Part shown: positions 16,619 through 25,680 of the stretch, in pieces
Layout of the letters: every line of letters starts with the position of its first letter
Position numbering within the stretch: the first letter of the stretch is position 1
Assembly (NCBI RefSeq): GCF_000016425.1
Contig: NC_009380.1
Coordinates: 4,902,144-4,966,143, forward strand
DNA: 64,000 nt
DNA from: Salinispora tropica CNB-440
Lineage (GTDB): Bacteria > Actinomycetota > Actinomycetes > Mycobacteriales > Micromonosporaceae
Reading direction: 5' to 3'
Position numbers and translations under genes: made by a program
Notes under the pieces: generated by a model
What the model was told of the DNA's origin: nothing
Seen by the model: only the letters and a program-made list of their open reading frames with translations
Database searches by the model: none

Positions 16619-16707
16619 ACGCAGAACCAGATTTTCCCTGTCTCCGTCCGACCTACCGATGCAGAAACCATCGCCGCATACTGCCAACGAATTAGCGACC
16701 CAGCACA

Positions 16708-17223
16708 CTAGCGCTCGCTCAACCTCAGGGGACGCCACCGCACGCCCCTTGATTGCAGCGGCGACATGCCGCGCGTGGCCCACAGTGCCGCGCCGATGTA
16801 GAGAACCTGTTCGGGGATGCGCTGCCACAGCGGAGACGCTTGTTCGCCCGCGAACGGGACCTCAGCAGTGGCGGCGTAGATGTTCCCAGGAAGCAGAACG
16901 ACGAACAGCAACACGAGGCAGTATCCGGCAGCCCGGCGAGTGCGGGAGAGTATGAGGCCGAGTGCGCCGAGGATTTCGAGCACACCGGTGAGGTGTACCA
17001 CCAGGGATGGAAGCGGCACCAGAGGCGGCACCATCGCCACCAGATCGTCGTGGGTCGGCATGACGGTGACGCCGCCCGGCACGAAGTGGGCTGTGGCGGT
17101 CATGAACAGCATGATCGCCAGGGCGTGCGCGGCGGCCGAAGGCCAGGTCACGAATCGGCGCACGCCCAGCGCCCCAAGGCCGCGTAGGACGGCCAGCGCG
17201 ACAAGGAGAACGGGGGTTGCCAT
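16708..17223 (-). CDS. DoxX-like membrane protein
   Basis: This small integral membrane protein (171 residues from the ATG at 17223, GGAG upstream; an ATG at 17235 is possible) has four predicted helices. Features include FMTATAHFVPGG, LTGVLEILGALGLILSRTRR, a hydrophobic LVLLFVVLLPGNIYAA and PEQVLYIGAALWA. This is the DoxX/DoxD layout, often linked to redox stress or thiol metabolism and commonly repressed by MarR or HxlR regulators. Two copies of a 15-bp dyad lie directly upstream. Its substrate is unknown. Confidence 0.8.
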   Translation of the reverse strand: MATPVLLVALAVLRGLGALGVRRFVTWPSAAAHALAIMLFMTATAHFVPGGVTVMPTHDDLVAMVPPLVPLPSLVVHLTGVLEILGALGLILSRTRRAAGYCLVLLFVVLLPGNIYAATAEVPFAGEQASPLWQRIPEQVLYIGAALWATRGMSPLQSRGVRWRPLRLSER

Positions 17224-17235
17224 GGTGAGCTCCAT

Positions 17236-17298
17236 CTAGTCATTGTCAAGTCTGAGCTCACACGCTAGCCCCTACAGGTCCGTCTTGCCAATGACAAG
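17236..17298 (-). promoter_or_regulatory. Two dyad operators before the DoxX gene
   Basis: CTAGTCATTGTCAAG (17236-17250) and CTTGCCAATGACAAG (17284-17298) are variants of one near-palindrome, 48 bp centre to centre. This spacing fits cooperative binding by a MarR/HxlR-type repressor. No regulator gene is adjacent. Confidence 0.5.
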
Positions 17299-17435
17299 TT
17301 GCGACGCTGTGTGGCCCGAGTGCCACCCGGCGGTCGGCCCGGCGGGACCATGGCAGGTGCTTCCGTCCTATCGGCCACTTCCCCTGCCTCAGCCCGGAGA
17401 CCTAGCCTGTTCTGCGGCAATCGGAGGGGGCACAG

Positions 17436-17822
17436 ATGAGCGAAGCCGAGACCGTACCGATGGACATCGCCGAGCGCGTGACGACAAGGCGGCGAGGCAT
17501 GTTCCGGAAGGAACACACCAACGAGACCGTGGGTCTCGGTGATGGCGAGACAGTCGTACGGTGGCTACGCGAACTCCATCAGGAACGCAATCAGACGGTG
17601 ATGATCCATCGTCCGTGGGGATCGATCTGCGTAGTCGCTGATGGACGCGCCCCGACGGACGTCATGGTGACCGACGGCGACCGGATGTGGTATGCGGCCT
17701 GCCCTGGGAGCACGCTCCCCCAGAGCCGACCCCAGCTGACCCCGGACCAGGTAGAGACTGTCATGCTCGACGCTCTGACCTCGAACGCTCTGCCTCAGTG
17801 GCCAGAGTGGCGGGAGTTCTGA
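17436..17822 (+). CDS. Hypothetical protein, 128 aa
   Basis: A real gene is supported by GGAGGGGG before the ATG and consistent codon use. The product is acidic and soluble. It has a VVRWLRELHQERNQTVMIHR helix-strand region, a short beta segment (GSICVVADGRAPTDVMVTDG) and a C-terminus rich in Trp and Pro (LPQWPEWREF). Size and layout faintly recall Imm1-type immunity proteins of polymorphic toxin systems, but I cannot confirm this and no toxin gene is adjacent. It converges on the HAD gene, overlapping it by 28 nt at the 3' ends. Confidence 0.7.
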   Translation: MSEAETVPMDIAERVTTRRRGMFRKEHTNETVGLGDGETVVRWLRELHQERNQTVMIHRPWGSICVVADGRAPTDVMVTDGDRMWYAACPGSTLPQSRPQLTPDQVETVMLDALTSNALPQWPEWREF

Positions 17823-18490
17823 CCACCCGCCCCCGCCCGCCCTTCATGCCCGGAAGGGGCCGCACCAGACAACGCCGGCAAATACCCGATCGCCCGGTTC
17901 AGCTCGCTGAGATCGTCGATGACGACGTCGGCCTGGGTCAGCGAATCAGGGGCATGGGTTGTGGCGAGTGCCACGACCGCGGCCCCGGCCGCCTTGCCGG
18001 CGGCGACTCCGGCGGGGGAATCCTCCACCACCACGCAGGACGCGGCGGCAACACCGAGTTGCCGGGCGGCCAGCAGATACCCCTCGGGATCGGGTTTTCC
18101 GTGGCGGACGTCCTCCGCCGCCACGATGACCGACGGAATTCGCAGACCAGCACCGCGCATCCGGGAGGTCATGAGAGCACGAGACCCGGAGGTGACGACC
18201 GCCCACGTGCCGTCGGTGATCGTGTTCAGCGCAGCGACGGCCCCCGGAATCGGGCTCACCAACTCGGCGTGTGAGAGCGCAAGGTCGGCCATCTCCCGCA
18301 GGACCGACGCGACAGCCTCGGGCGGAAAGAACTCTGGCACCACATCCTCGTCGCGCCGGCCGTGGCAGACCCGCAGGATGGCGTCAGCATCAACGCCGTA
18401 GCGGGAGGCAACCGTACTCCAATTGGCGACTACCGCCTTTGCCGAGTCCACGAGCGTGCCGTCGATGTCAAAGAGGAGCGACCGATCCAT
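17795..18490 (-). CDS. HAD-superfamily phosphatase (subfamily IA)
   Basis: This 231-residue HAD hydrolase has motif I LLFDIDGTLVDS (nucleophile Asp at residue 8), motif II VTSGS, the motif III Lys in HGKPDPEGYLLAA and motif IV VVEDSPAGV. The cap lies between motifs I and II, as in subfamily IA sugar-phosphate phosphatases. AGGGTGA precedes the ATG. The last ~20 residues (GHEGRAGAGGQNSRHSGH) are a low-complexity tail overlapping the convergent gene. Substrate unknown; small sugar phosphates are typical. Confidence 0.9.
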   Translation of the reverse strand: MDRSLLFDIDGTLVDSAKAVVANWSTVASRYGVDADAILRVCHGRRDEDVVPEFFPPEAVASVLREMADLALSHAELVSPIPGAVAALNTITDGTWAVVTSGSRALMTSRMRGAGLRIPSVIVAAEDVRHGKPDPEGYLLAARQLGVAAASCVVVEDSPAGVAAGKAAGAAVVALATTHAPDSLTQADVVIDDLSELNRAIGYLPALSGAAPSGHEGRAGAGGQNSRHSGH

Positions 18491-18552
18491 AGTTCACCCT
18501 GGCTTTCGCGTTAGTAGCCGGCAGTACCGTGGCCGAGGCCGCACGGCGGTTC

Positions 18553-20067
18553 TCAGCGGACAAGAGTCGGGGCGGCGAGCGCGTCCAGCCCGCGCCCGGC
18601 CACACAGCGGTACGTCCGCTCCGCGCCCCCGGGCGGCAGCACGTCCAGGTTCCACCCCTCGGTGCGGTTGAGGCCAGCGGCGAGCCGGAAGGTGGTCTCG
18701 TTACACACCCGACGAACCGTCGGGTGTGCGCTGATGTCGGCGTAGTCGGCCCGGTGTAACGCCTTGGGTAGCTCACCCTCAGCATAGCTCTCCCAGGTGT
18801 GCTCACCTGAGCAGGGCACCTGCTCGGCGGGGGCCCGGGACCCGCTGATCCAGATCGGACCGAAGCACTCCAGTTCGTCTGCGCACCGGGCCCCGGAGGG
18901 CAGCTCCGCGACCTGAGCGCACGCAGGCCGGAGTGCGGCATCGGTGGTCAGGGCCGCGCTCGACGTCGGTCGCGACGCGCCCAGGCCGCTATCCAGCCCA
19001 ACGCCGACCAGCCCGACGCCGGCCGCGAGGAGGACGGCCACTCCCGCTCCGCCGAGGAACCAGCGCCTCCGCCGCCGTGCCTCGGAGGGGAGGGTCGGGT
19101 GTGCGTCCTCGACCGGCGCTCGGGGCGCGGGGCGAGCCGACCGGCCGCCCGACGCCACTCCGGAATGCCCGCTCGGGGCCGCTCCGGAGTGCCCGCCGAC
19201 GGTCGGCTCGGCAGGGACGCTGGCGGAGCCGGAGACGGTCCCGCCAACCGGCAGCGCGGCCAGCAGGTCCCGCAGCTCGGCGGCGGACGGTCGCGCCCCC
19301 GGGTCGTTCGACATGCCGGCCCGGAGGATGTCGACCAACTCCTCCGGCACCCCGGGCAGGCCGGGGACCGGCTGATGGAACATCTCCAGCACCGTCACCA
19401 GACTGGGGTCGCGCTCGGACCGCCAACGCGGCGGCCGACCGTGCATCACCGCGTAGAGGGTGGCGCAGAGCGCGTAGACATCCACTGCCGGTGATGGCGG
19501 GCTGTGGTTGAACATCTCTGGCGGCGCGTACGCCGGGGTGAGCACCTCGAGGGCGACTCTGGCGTCCCGCAGCTCGGCGACGACGGCCAGCCCGAAGTCA
19601 GCCAGCACCGCCGGATTGAAGTGGGAGTGGAGGATGTTGGCCGGCTTGACGTCCCGGTGCAGCACCCCGGCCGCGTGGGAGTGGGCGATCGCGTCGGCGA
19701 TCTTGACCCCGAGGTCGCGAGCCTCCAGGGCGCCGAGCGGCGAGGTACGCATCCGTTCGGCGAACGACCCGTCGCAGAGCTCCATGATCAGGTATGGGTG
19801 TTGGTCCACCGTGACCCCGACATCGAAGAGGTCGACCACGTGCGGGTGCGACGACATCCGACCGGCCGCCCGTGCCTCGCGGAGGAACCGGGCCTGATCC
19901 CGCTCGCTGTCCAGAGTGCGGTTCTCCACCTTGACCGCCACCTCGCGCCCCACCGAGATCTGGGTGGCTTTGTAGATCGTCGCGTAACCACCCCGGGCGA
20001 AAACCCGCAAATCAGTCAGCCCGGGCACAAGGGGCGTCGGTAGCGCGCCGGGCGGGTTCTCGGTCAC
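18553..20067 (-). CDS. Membrane Ser/Thr protein kinase with C-terminal septum-formation-like domain
   Basis: This is a 504-residue Hanks-type kinase. Residues ~15-270 hold the glycine loop FARGGYATIYKA, catalytic Lys in EVAVKVE, HRDVKPANIL and ADFGLA. A Pro/Ser/Gly-rich linker follows, then one membrane helix (WFLGGAGVAVLLAAGVGLVG, ~residue 340). The extracellular domain has six or so cysteines (ARCADELECF, PCSGEHTWESYAEG), which looks like the septum-formation (PF13845-type) domain and may sense a wall signal. The GTG at 20067 is preceded by TATTTT and 6 nt, a leaderless arrangement. Targets are unknown. Confidence 0.9.
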   Translation of the reverse strand: MTENPPGALPTPLVPGLTDLRVFARGGYATIYKATQISVGREVAVKVENRTLDSERDQARFLREARAAGRMSSHPHVVDLFDVGVTVDQHPYLIMELCDGSFAERMRTSPLGALEARDLGVKIADAIAHSHAAGVLHRDVKPANILHSHFNPAVLADFGLAVVAELRDARVALEVLTPAYAPPEMFNHSPPSPAVDVYALCATLYAVMHGRPPRWRSERDPSLVTVLEMFHQPVPGLPGVPEELVDILRAGMSNDPGARPSAAELRDLLAALPVGGTVSGSASVPAEPTVGGHSGAAPSGHSGVASGGRSARPAPRAPVEDAHPTLPSEARRRRRWFLGGAGVAVLLAAGVGLVGVGLDSGLGASRPTSSAALTTDAALRPACAQVAELPSGARCADELECFGPIWISGSRAPAEQVPCSGEHTWESYAEGELPKALHRADYADISAHPTVRRVCNETTFRLAAGLNRTEGWNLDVLPPGGAERTYRCVAGRGLDALAAPTLVR

Positions 20068-20073
20068 AGCTTG

Positions 20074-20079
20074 AAAATA
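20074..20079 (-). promoter_or_regulatory. Leaderless -10 element of the kinase gene
   Basis: TATTTT lies exactly 6 nt before the GTG start, so transcription is expected to begin at or next to the start codon. Confidence 0.5.
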
Positions 20080-20097
20080 CCGAATCAGGCGGGCTGT

Positions 20098-20577
20098 TCA
20101 GCGCACCGCGTCAGCGGTGGACGCCGGACCAGCCGGGTCGACCGAAGACGAGACAGCGCTGCCCGGTGCCGCGGCACCAGCGCCGCGGCGATCCCACCAC
20201 AGACCCGCAGCAGTCGCCAGCGCACCCAACGCCTCCCAGGCGGCCACCCCGAAGAACCGGCCCGGAGCAGCGTCCACCAGCACAATGACGCTGAACACGG
20301 TGAAGGTGAGGAGTCGAAACCCGACGGTGAACCGGTAGAAAGCCCGCCACTCGGTCGCCGAGGCGAGCAGGTAGTAGACCCCCATGTTGAACGACGCCAT
20401 CGAGGACGCCGTCAGGAACGTACGGGTGTAGTCGCCCGATGCCCGAGACTCCAGCACCTCGAAGCCAAGCAGCCGCAGCAGCGCCTCCGGCCAGATCAGC
20501 CCGACCGCGCCCACGAGCAACGCGAGCAGGCCGAAGACCGCGACTGTCCAGCCGGCAGCGGAACGCGGCAGCTTCAT
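20098..20577 (-). CDS. Small membrane protein, four helices
   Basis: The ATG at 20577 (MKLPRSAAGWTVAV) follows GGGAAGGGG; the longer open frame to 20685 has no such site. The 159-residue product has four hydrophobic segments: VFGLLALLVGAVGLIW, the MASFNMGVYYLLASA region, LLTFTVFSVIVLVDA and the AAWEALGALATAAGLWW region. A Pro/Ala-rich tail follows. This matches widespread actinomycete membrane proteins of unknown function with a DUF4345- or DoxX-like layout. It ends 30 nt upstream of the kinase start on the same strand and may be co-transcribed with it. Confidence 0.75.
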   Translation of the reverse strand: MKLPRSAAGWTVAVFGLLALLVGAVGLIWPEALLRLLGFEVLESRASGDYTRTFLTASSMASFNMGVYYLLASATEWRAFYRFTVGFRLLTFTVFSVIVLVDAAPGRFFGVAAWEALGALATAAGLWWDRRGAGAAAPGSAVSSSVDPAGPASTADAVR

Positions 20578-20708
20578 CAGACCCCTTCCCGTCCGGCACG
20601 CCCACAACCCGGGATCGTGCGCGGCCCCCACGCTATCGACACCCGCCCTGTCCCGCATCACCGGAATTGCCAAAAAATCTGTCACTGGCGACGCTGCCAG
20701 CGGCCGAA

Positions 20709-23700
20709 TCAGTCGGGCGCCGTCAACCGGCCGAGGAGGTCGTCCGCGGTCCGACGCTCGCTACGCTGCTCGGTCGCGTACGCCAGGCGTACCGCCTCCT
20801 GGGCGCTGGCCCGCGCCGCCGTCGAGTCGCCGGTAGCGGCGAGCGCCTTCCCCAACACGGCCGCGGCGAGCACCTGACTGCGTACGTCCTCCGCCGGGAC
20901 GGTACGGGCCCGTTGCGCCCAGTCCAACGCCTGCTCGGTCTGGCCGTGAGCGAGCAGGGCGGAGGCGTACTGGGCCATCACCAGGCGACGGGAGATCAGC
21001 AACGCCGGAGTGGTCTGCGCGGCGGTCGCCACCGGGGCGAGCAGGCCAACCGCGACGGCCGGATCGCCGGCCGCCAGCCGGGCGGTGGCCAGCAGCACCC
21101 GCGGCGCCACCTGCGCCGGCGCCCACGGGTTGTGCGGCTCGACGGCGGTCAGCACCGCCCGCGCCTCCCGCTCGGCCAGGTCATGGTCGCCCGAGTCCAA
21201 CGCCACGAACCCCCGCAGTGTGCCAGCCATGCCGGTCAACAGCGGATGCGAGGTACGGCGGGCGTAGCCCATCGCGTCGGCAAGCAGGTCCGCCGCGTGC
21301 TCCGGCTCGCCCAGGCCCCGCGCGATCACCCCACGCACCACCAGCGCGAAGCCCCGCCCCCACTCGTCGTAGGCGGCGTCGAAGTCCCGGTACGCCCGCC
21401 GGGCCGCCCGGTCCGCCTCCGCCAGATCACCCAGCTCGGCAGTGGCGAACGCCTCCACCGCCCGCAGGGTGCCGACCGCCCACTCCTCGCCGACCCGCTC
21501 GCCGAACGGCAGGAACACCCGGGCGAGGCGGCCGGCCTCGTGCAGCCGACCGGCGAGCAGCCGGGCGAAGGCGGTGGTCCCCCGCAACCAGGCCCGTCCG
21601 TACGGATCCTTCAGCTCGGCGAACAACCGCGCGGCCCGACCGAGTACCGCGTCGGTGCCGGCGAAGTCGCCCCGGGTGGTGGTGACCCAGGCCAGGTTCT
21701 GCAACGACCATGCCTGCCCGCGGCGATCCTGCACCGCGAGACTCGTCTGATACGAGGCGGCGAGCCGGCTGCTCGCCTGACCCAGCCGGCCGGCGATGAA
21801 ATCGGCCATCCCGAGCCGCCGCATGGCCGCCGCACGCAGCGTTGACAACTCGTGCGCGGAGGCGACCTGCAACGCCTCCTGCCAGGAGCTCACCGCCCGG
21901 TCCGGGTCGCCCGTCGTCTGGTGCGCCTGCCCGGCGAGGAGTAACGCACTGACCTGGGTGGCCGCCTCGTCCCCGGCGTTGGCGGCGATCTTCTCCGCGT
22001 TCGCGAGCGCGTCGGCAGCCTTGCCGACCTGGAGCAGCGCCCAGGCGTGCACCACCCGGTCGGCCGCCGGGACCGCATCGGCAGCCAGCCCGCTGGCGCG
22101 TTCGGCGTACTCCACCGCCAGCAGCGGCTCCCCGGCGTGCATCGACCGGCGGGCGGCGGCGCCCAGGGCGGCGACCCCGACCGGGACCACCGCCCGCGCG
22201 GGTGCGTCCGGGCGCAGACCCACCGCGTCGGCGAACGCGACCGCTCGCTCCACGTGCCCGGCCACGAAGTCGTCCCGGGCGGCCTCGGTCAACCCACCGG
22301 AGGCGGGGGTGCCGGTCGGCGGATCGGCCGCCGCCCAGCGGGCGAGCGCCGCATGCCGTTCGGCCCGTTCGGCCTTGCTGACCCCGGCGTAGGCCGCCTC
22401 CCGCATCAACGGGGTGGCGAACGTGTGGCCGGACCACGCGCGGTGCAGCATCCGGCGTTGCAGCAACTCCTCGACCGCGCGTTCCAGCTCCACAGCGGCC
22501 ACCGCCGCCGGCCGGCCGTCCCGACCGCTCCGCTGCTCCCGCAGTGCCTCCAGCGCCCCCGCTGGTACGGTGTCGCCGACCACCGCCGCGTCCCGCAGCA
22601 CCGAACGGGCCTCCGGCGGCAGCGCGTCGATCCGCGCGGCGAGCACGGCCGCGAGGTCACGGGAGAGGAGCTGGCTGCCGAGCGAACCCGGTGCGAGCTG
22701 CCATTCATCGTCGGCACCGGCGGTCAGCGCGCCCCGCTCCATCAGTAGGGTGACCAGCTCAGCCAGGTAGAACGGATTACCCTGCGCGGTGGCAAGCAGG
22801 CGGTCCGTGTCGGCCTGCGGCAACCGGCCCCCGCCGAGGTAGCTGGTGAGTAGCCGCGCGGCGTCCGCACCGCGCAGCGGCGGCAGCGCATGGACCTCGG
22901 CGTCGGCCACCTGGGTCAGAGCACCCGCCGTACGGACCAGCTCCGGCCGGCCCAGCAACAACACCAGCACCGGGCCGACGATCCGGGACAGGGTCTCGCC
23001 GAGCGCATGGGTGCTCTCGGCGGTCGCGTCGTGCAGATCGTCCACCACGACCACCAGTGGCGCCTCCGCGGCGATGGCGCTGAGCAGGTCGGCGACGGCG
23101 TTCGGCACCGCGTCGCCGTCGGCGGACTGACACGCCGAGCGCCACTCACCCTGGTCGGTGGGGCCGCTGGGCAGCTCCGCGTACCCGAGCAGGGCCAGCA
23201 ACTGCTCGGTGGCGATCGGCACCGGATCGCCACCGGTACGGCCGAGGCGCTGGCCGAGCCGACGCAGCCGCTCCTCGACCGCCGGTCGGGTGAGCGCGGT
23301 CGCCGTATCGGTGGGCAGGCCGACCGCGGCGCGGACCAGGTCCGCCAGGGGCGCGAGCCGGCGCCGCTCCCCGAACGCGACGCAGCGGACGGAGAGCACC
23401 CGCGCGCCGGTGTACGCCGCGAACCGACCGGCGCCCACGTCGTAGCCGGCGGCGAGGCGTTCCACCTCGGTGGCGAAGCGGGACTTGCCGATGCCGGCCT
23501 CGGCGGTCACCAGCAGTACCCGGGGCTCACCGCGGTCGACCACCTCGGCGAGCCGGCCCGCCACCCGCCCGATCTCGGTCTCCCGGCCGACGAAGGGCGC
23601 CTCGTCCCCGAGCCCGGACCGAGTGCCCGTGGCGTCCAGCAGGCCGAGTAGTTCGTACGCCGTGACCGGCTCGCGCTTGCCCTTCAGACGCAGCGGGCGC

Positions 23701-24281
23701 AGCGCCCGCCAGGAGGCCACGTGCCGGGTCGCGGCGGCCGTCCGGTCCCCCGCGTAGACCGCGCCGACCGCCGCCGTGTCGGCGAGCCGGGCGGCGGTGT
23801 TGACCGTGTCTCCGATGACCGTGTATTCGAGGGCCGCCTGGATTCCGGCGATCACGTCCCCGGTGTTGAGACCGACCCGCAGGCCCAACGGCCCCCCGCC
23901 GCCGCGTTCGTCGTCGAGGACCCGGCGCACCGCCCGCTGCATGGACAGCGCCGCCCGAACGGCTCGCTCGGCGTCATCCTCGTGCGCCACCGGCGCGCCG
24001 AAGACCGCCATGATGCCGTCACCGGTCAGCTTGTCGACGTGCCCGCCGAAGGTCTTGACCGCGCCGGCCAGTGCCGCGAGCACCCGGTCAGTGACGGCGC
24101 CGACCCGTTCCGGGTCGAGATCCTCCGACCAGGAGGTGAAGTCGGACAGGTCACCGAAGAGCACGGTGACCACCCGGCGTTCGGTGGCGGGGAGGGTCGC
24201 CGCAGCCGGCAGCGCGGCGCCGCAGTTGTGGCAGAACCGGGCACCGGGTACCGCGACGGTTCCGCACACCGGGCAGGTCAC
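20709..24281 (-). CDS. Class III nucleotidyl cyclase domain + AAA ATPase + TPR-like signalling protein
   Basis: This is a 1190-residue multidomain cytoplasmic regulator. It opens with a zinc ribbon (CPVCG...CHNCG). A cyclase homology domain follows (VVTVLFGDLSDFTSWSEDLD and KLTGDGIMAVFGAP supply the two metal Asp; YTVIGDTVNTAARL), then a STAND/AAA module with Walker A AEAGIGKS and Walker B VVVVDDLHDA. The last ~550 residues are Ala-rich helical repeats of TPR type. The GTG at 24281 overlaps the stop of the MBL gene (GTGA), so the two are coupled. It may make cAMP or act as a nucleotide-sensing switch; key cyclase residues look present, but activity is unproven. Confidence 0.88.
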   Translation of the reverse strand: MTCPVCGTVAVPGARFCHNCGAALPAAATLPATERRVVTVLFGDLSDFTSWSEDLDPERVGAVTDRVLAALAGAVKTFGGHVDKLTGDGIMAVFGAPVAHEDDAERAVRAALSMQRAVRRVLDDERGGGGPLGLRVGLNTGDVIAGIQAALEYTVIGDTVNTAARLADTAAVGAVYAGDRTAAATRHVASWRALRPLRLKGKREPVTAYELLGLLDATGTRSGLGDEAPFVGRETEIGRVAGRLAEVVDRGEPRVLLVTAEAGIGKSRFATEVERLAAGYDVGAGRFAAYTGARVLSVRCVAFGERRRLAPLADLVRAAVGLPTDTATALTRPAVEERLRRLGQRLGRTGGDPVPIATEQLLALLGYAELPSGPTDQGEWRSACQSADGDAVPNAVADLLSAIAAEAPLVVVVDDLHDATAESTHALGETLSRIVGPVLVLLLGRPELVRTAGALTQVADAEVHALPPLRGADAARLLTSYLGGGRLPQADTDRLLATAQGNPFYLAELVTLLMERGALTAGADDEWQLAPGSLGSQLLSRDLAAVLAARIDALPPEARSVLRDAAVVGDTVPAGALEALREQRSGRDGRPAAVAAVELERAVEELLQRRMLHRAWSGHTFATPLMREAAYAGVSKAERAERHAALARWAAADPPTGTPASGGLTEAARDDFVAGHVERAVAFADAVGLRPDAPARAVVPVGVAALGAAARRSMHAGEPLLAVEYAERASGLAADAVPAADRVVHAWALLQVGKAADALANAEKIAANAGDEAATQVSALLLAGQAHQTTGDPDRAVSSWQEALQVASAHELSTLRAAAMRRLGMADFIAGRLGQASSRLAASYQTSLAVQDRRGQAWSLQNLAWVTTTRGDFAGTDAVLGRAARLFAELKDPYGRAWLRGTTAFARLLAGRLHEAGRLARVFLPFGERVGEEWAVGTLRAVEAFATAELGDLAEADRAARRAYRDFDAAYDEWGRGFALVVRGVIARGLGEPEHAADLLADAMGYARRTSHPLLTGMAGTLRGFVALDSGDHDLAEREARAVLTAVEPHNPWAPAQVAPRVLLATARLAAGDPAVAVGLLAPVATAAQTTPALLISRRLVMAQYASALLAHGQTEQALDWAQRARTVPAEDVRSQVLAAAVLGKALAATGDSTAARASAQEAVRLAYATEQRSERRTADDLLGRLTAPD

Positions 24282-25105
24282 GTCTGCTCCAACTCCGGGT
24301 CGGTGGTCCCGGATTCCCGGCCCAGGTACGCCAACTGCGCCCGGACCGACCACTGGGCGGCCCACCACAGTGACCGGTCGACATCGGCGTAGACGACCGC
24401 CACGACCTCGGCGGCGGTACGGGCACCGGCGTCGAGTGCGGCCCGGACCTGGTCGAGCCGGGCCCGCCGGTGGGCCAGGTAGAACTCCGCCGCGGCGCCG
24501 CAGTCCGCCAGCGCCGGGCCGTGACCGGGCAGGGCCGGGATCCCGGCGTACGTCGAGAGCAGCTCCAGACTGTCCAGGTAGTCCCCGAGGTGCCCGTCTG
24601 GGTGGGCGACCACGGCGGTGCCCCGGCCGAGGATGGTGTCACCGGTGAGGACCACCCGCTCGTCGCCGTACGTCGCGAGGAAGCAGACCGAGTCGGCGGT
24701 GTGCCCCGGGGTGTCCAGCAGGCGGATCTCCAGCGCGTCGCCGCCGAGGTCACCGGTCGAGGAGGTCAGTGGCGTACCGCCGATGGTGTGTGCCGGGTCC
24801 GCGGCGTGCACGGGTGCCCCGCCGAGCAGGTCGTGCAGGCGTGCCGAGCCTTCGGTGTGGTCGGGGTGCCCGTGGGTGATCAGCACGTGCCCGATCGGCC
24901 CCTGGGCGACGATCGCGGCCAGGTGTGTCTCGTCGACCGGCCCGGGGTCAATCACCACCGCGGGTTTCCCGGGCGCGGCACGCAGCACCCAGGTGTTGGT
25001 TCCCGTCAACGTCATCGGCCCGGGGTTCGGGGCCCGTAGCAGGGTGACCCACCCCGGCAGCGCGCCCGCGAGAGCTGTCGCCGGCGCCGTGAAGTGCCCG
25101 CTCAT
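24278..25105 (-). CDS. MBL-fold metallo-hydrolase
   Basis: This 275-residue hydrolase has the metal-binding THGHPDHTEG motif, further ligands in LLDTPGHTADSV and LTGDTILGRG, and a C-terminal helical domain as in LACTB2/glyoxalase II-like RNases and hydrolases. The ATG at 25105 (MSGHFTAPATAL) is preceded by TACGAT and 7 nt, supporting a leaderless start over the longer frame to 25204. It is the counterpart by position of M. tuberculosis Rv3677c. It overlaps the downstream cyclase-AAA gene by 4 nt. Substrate unknown. Confidence 0.88.
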   Translation of the reverse strand: MSGHFTAPATALAGALPGWVTLLRAPNPGPMTLTGTNTWVLRAAPGKPAVVIDPGPVDETHLAAIVAQGPIGHVLITHGHPDHTEGSARLHDLLGGAPVHAADPAHTIGGTPLTSSTGDLGGDALEIRLLDTPGHTADSVCFLATYGDERVVLTGDTILGRGTAVVAHPDGHLGDYLDSLELLSTYAGIPALPGHGPALADCGAAAEFYLAHRRARLDQVRAALDAGARTAAEVVAVVYADVDRSLWWAAQWSVRAQLAYLGRESGTTDPELEQT

Positions 25106-25137
25106 GGCTGCGATCGTACGACCACCGGCACCAGCCT

Positions 25138-25212
25138 CCGCGATCTTGCACCTCCAGCCTCCGCTTCGTACCCGTTCAGGGGCTTTGACCGGCAGGACAT
25201 GCAAGATCGCGG
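25138..25212. repeat. 13-bp perfect inverted repeat, intergenic
   Basis: CCGCGATCTTGCA (25138-25150) recurs inverted at 25200-25212 with a 49-nt loop, between the RidA and MBL genes. It may be a dispersed palindromic element or a terminator for the RidA gene, which ends 7 nt away. Confidence 0.6.
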
Positions 25213-25218
25213 TAGGGG

Positions 25219-25680
25219 CTAGGCCGTGACTTCGACGATGACCTCAACCTCGACGGGTGCGCCCAGGGGGAGTTCTGCCACCCCGACCGCGCTCCTCGCA
25301 TGCCGGCCGGCCTCGCCGAAGACAGCGCCGAAGAAGTCGGAGGCGCCGTTGATGACGCCGGGCTGACCGGTGAAGCCCGGGGCGCTTGCCACGAAGCCGG
25401 TCAGCTTGACGATCCTGACGACGTTCTCCAGCCCGACCAGCGAGTTGATCACCGCGAGCGCGTTCAGCGCGCACTGCTGGGCCAGTTCCTTGGCCTGATC
25501 GGCAGAGACGTCAGCGCCGACCTTGCCGGTGGCGAGCAGCTTGCCCTCGGCCATCGGTAGCTGACCGGAGATGTAGACGTGCTGCCCGGACTGCACCGCC
25601 GGCAGGTAGCTGGCGACCGGGGGTACCACCTCGGGCAGCTCGTGCCCCAACTCGGCGAGTCTCGCGTACGGCCCGGTCAT
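25219..25680 (-). CDS. RidA (YjgF/YER057c/UK114) family protein
   Basis: This 153-residue protein belongs to the RidA family of trimeric enamine/imine deaminases that detoxify reactive intermediates of PLP enzymes. It shows VYISGQLPMAEGKLLATGKV, an ALNALAVINSLVGLENVVRI helix and a VEVEVIVEVTA end strand. The usual Arg that binds the substrate carboxylate (SAVGVAELPLG here) is not obvious, so it may be a divergent, non-deaminating paralogue. The ATG at 25680 overlaps the DUF4177 stop (25677-25680). Matching position: Rv3678c. Confidence 0.88.
   Translation of the reverse strand: MTGPYARLAELGHELPEVVPPVASYLPAVQSGQHVYISGQLPMAEGKLLATGKVGADVSADQAKELAQQCALNALAVINSLVGLENVVRIVKLTGFVASAPGFTGQPGVINGASDFFGAVFGEAGRHARSAVGVAELPLGAPVEVEVIVEVTA

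Noticed and set aside
20439..24392. Several long plus-strand frames opposite the cyclase-AAA gene
   Set aside because: Arg/Pro/Gly-rich shadow translations of a well-supported gene.
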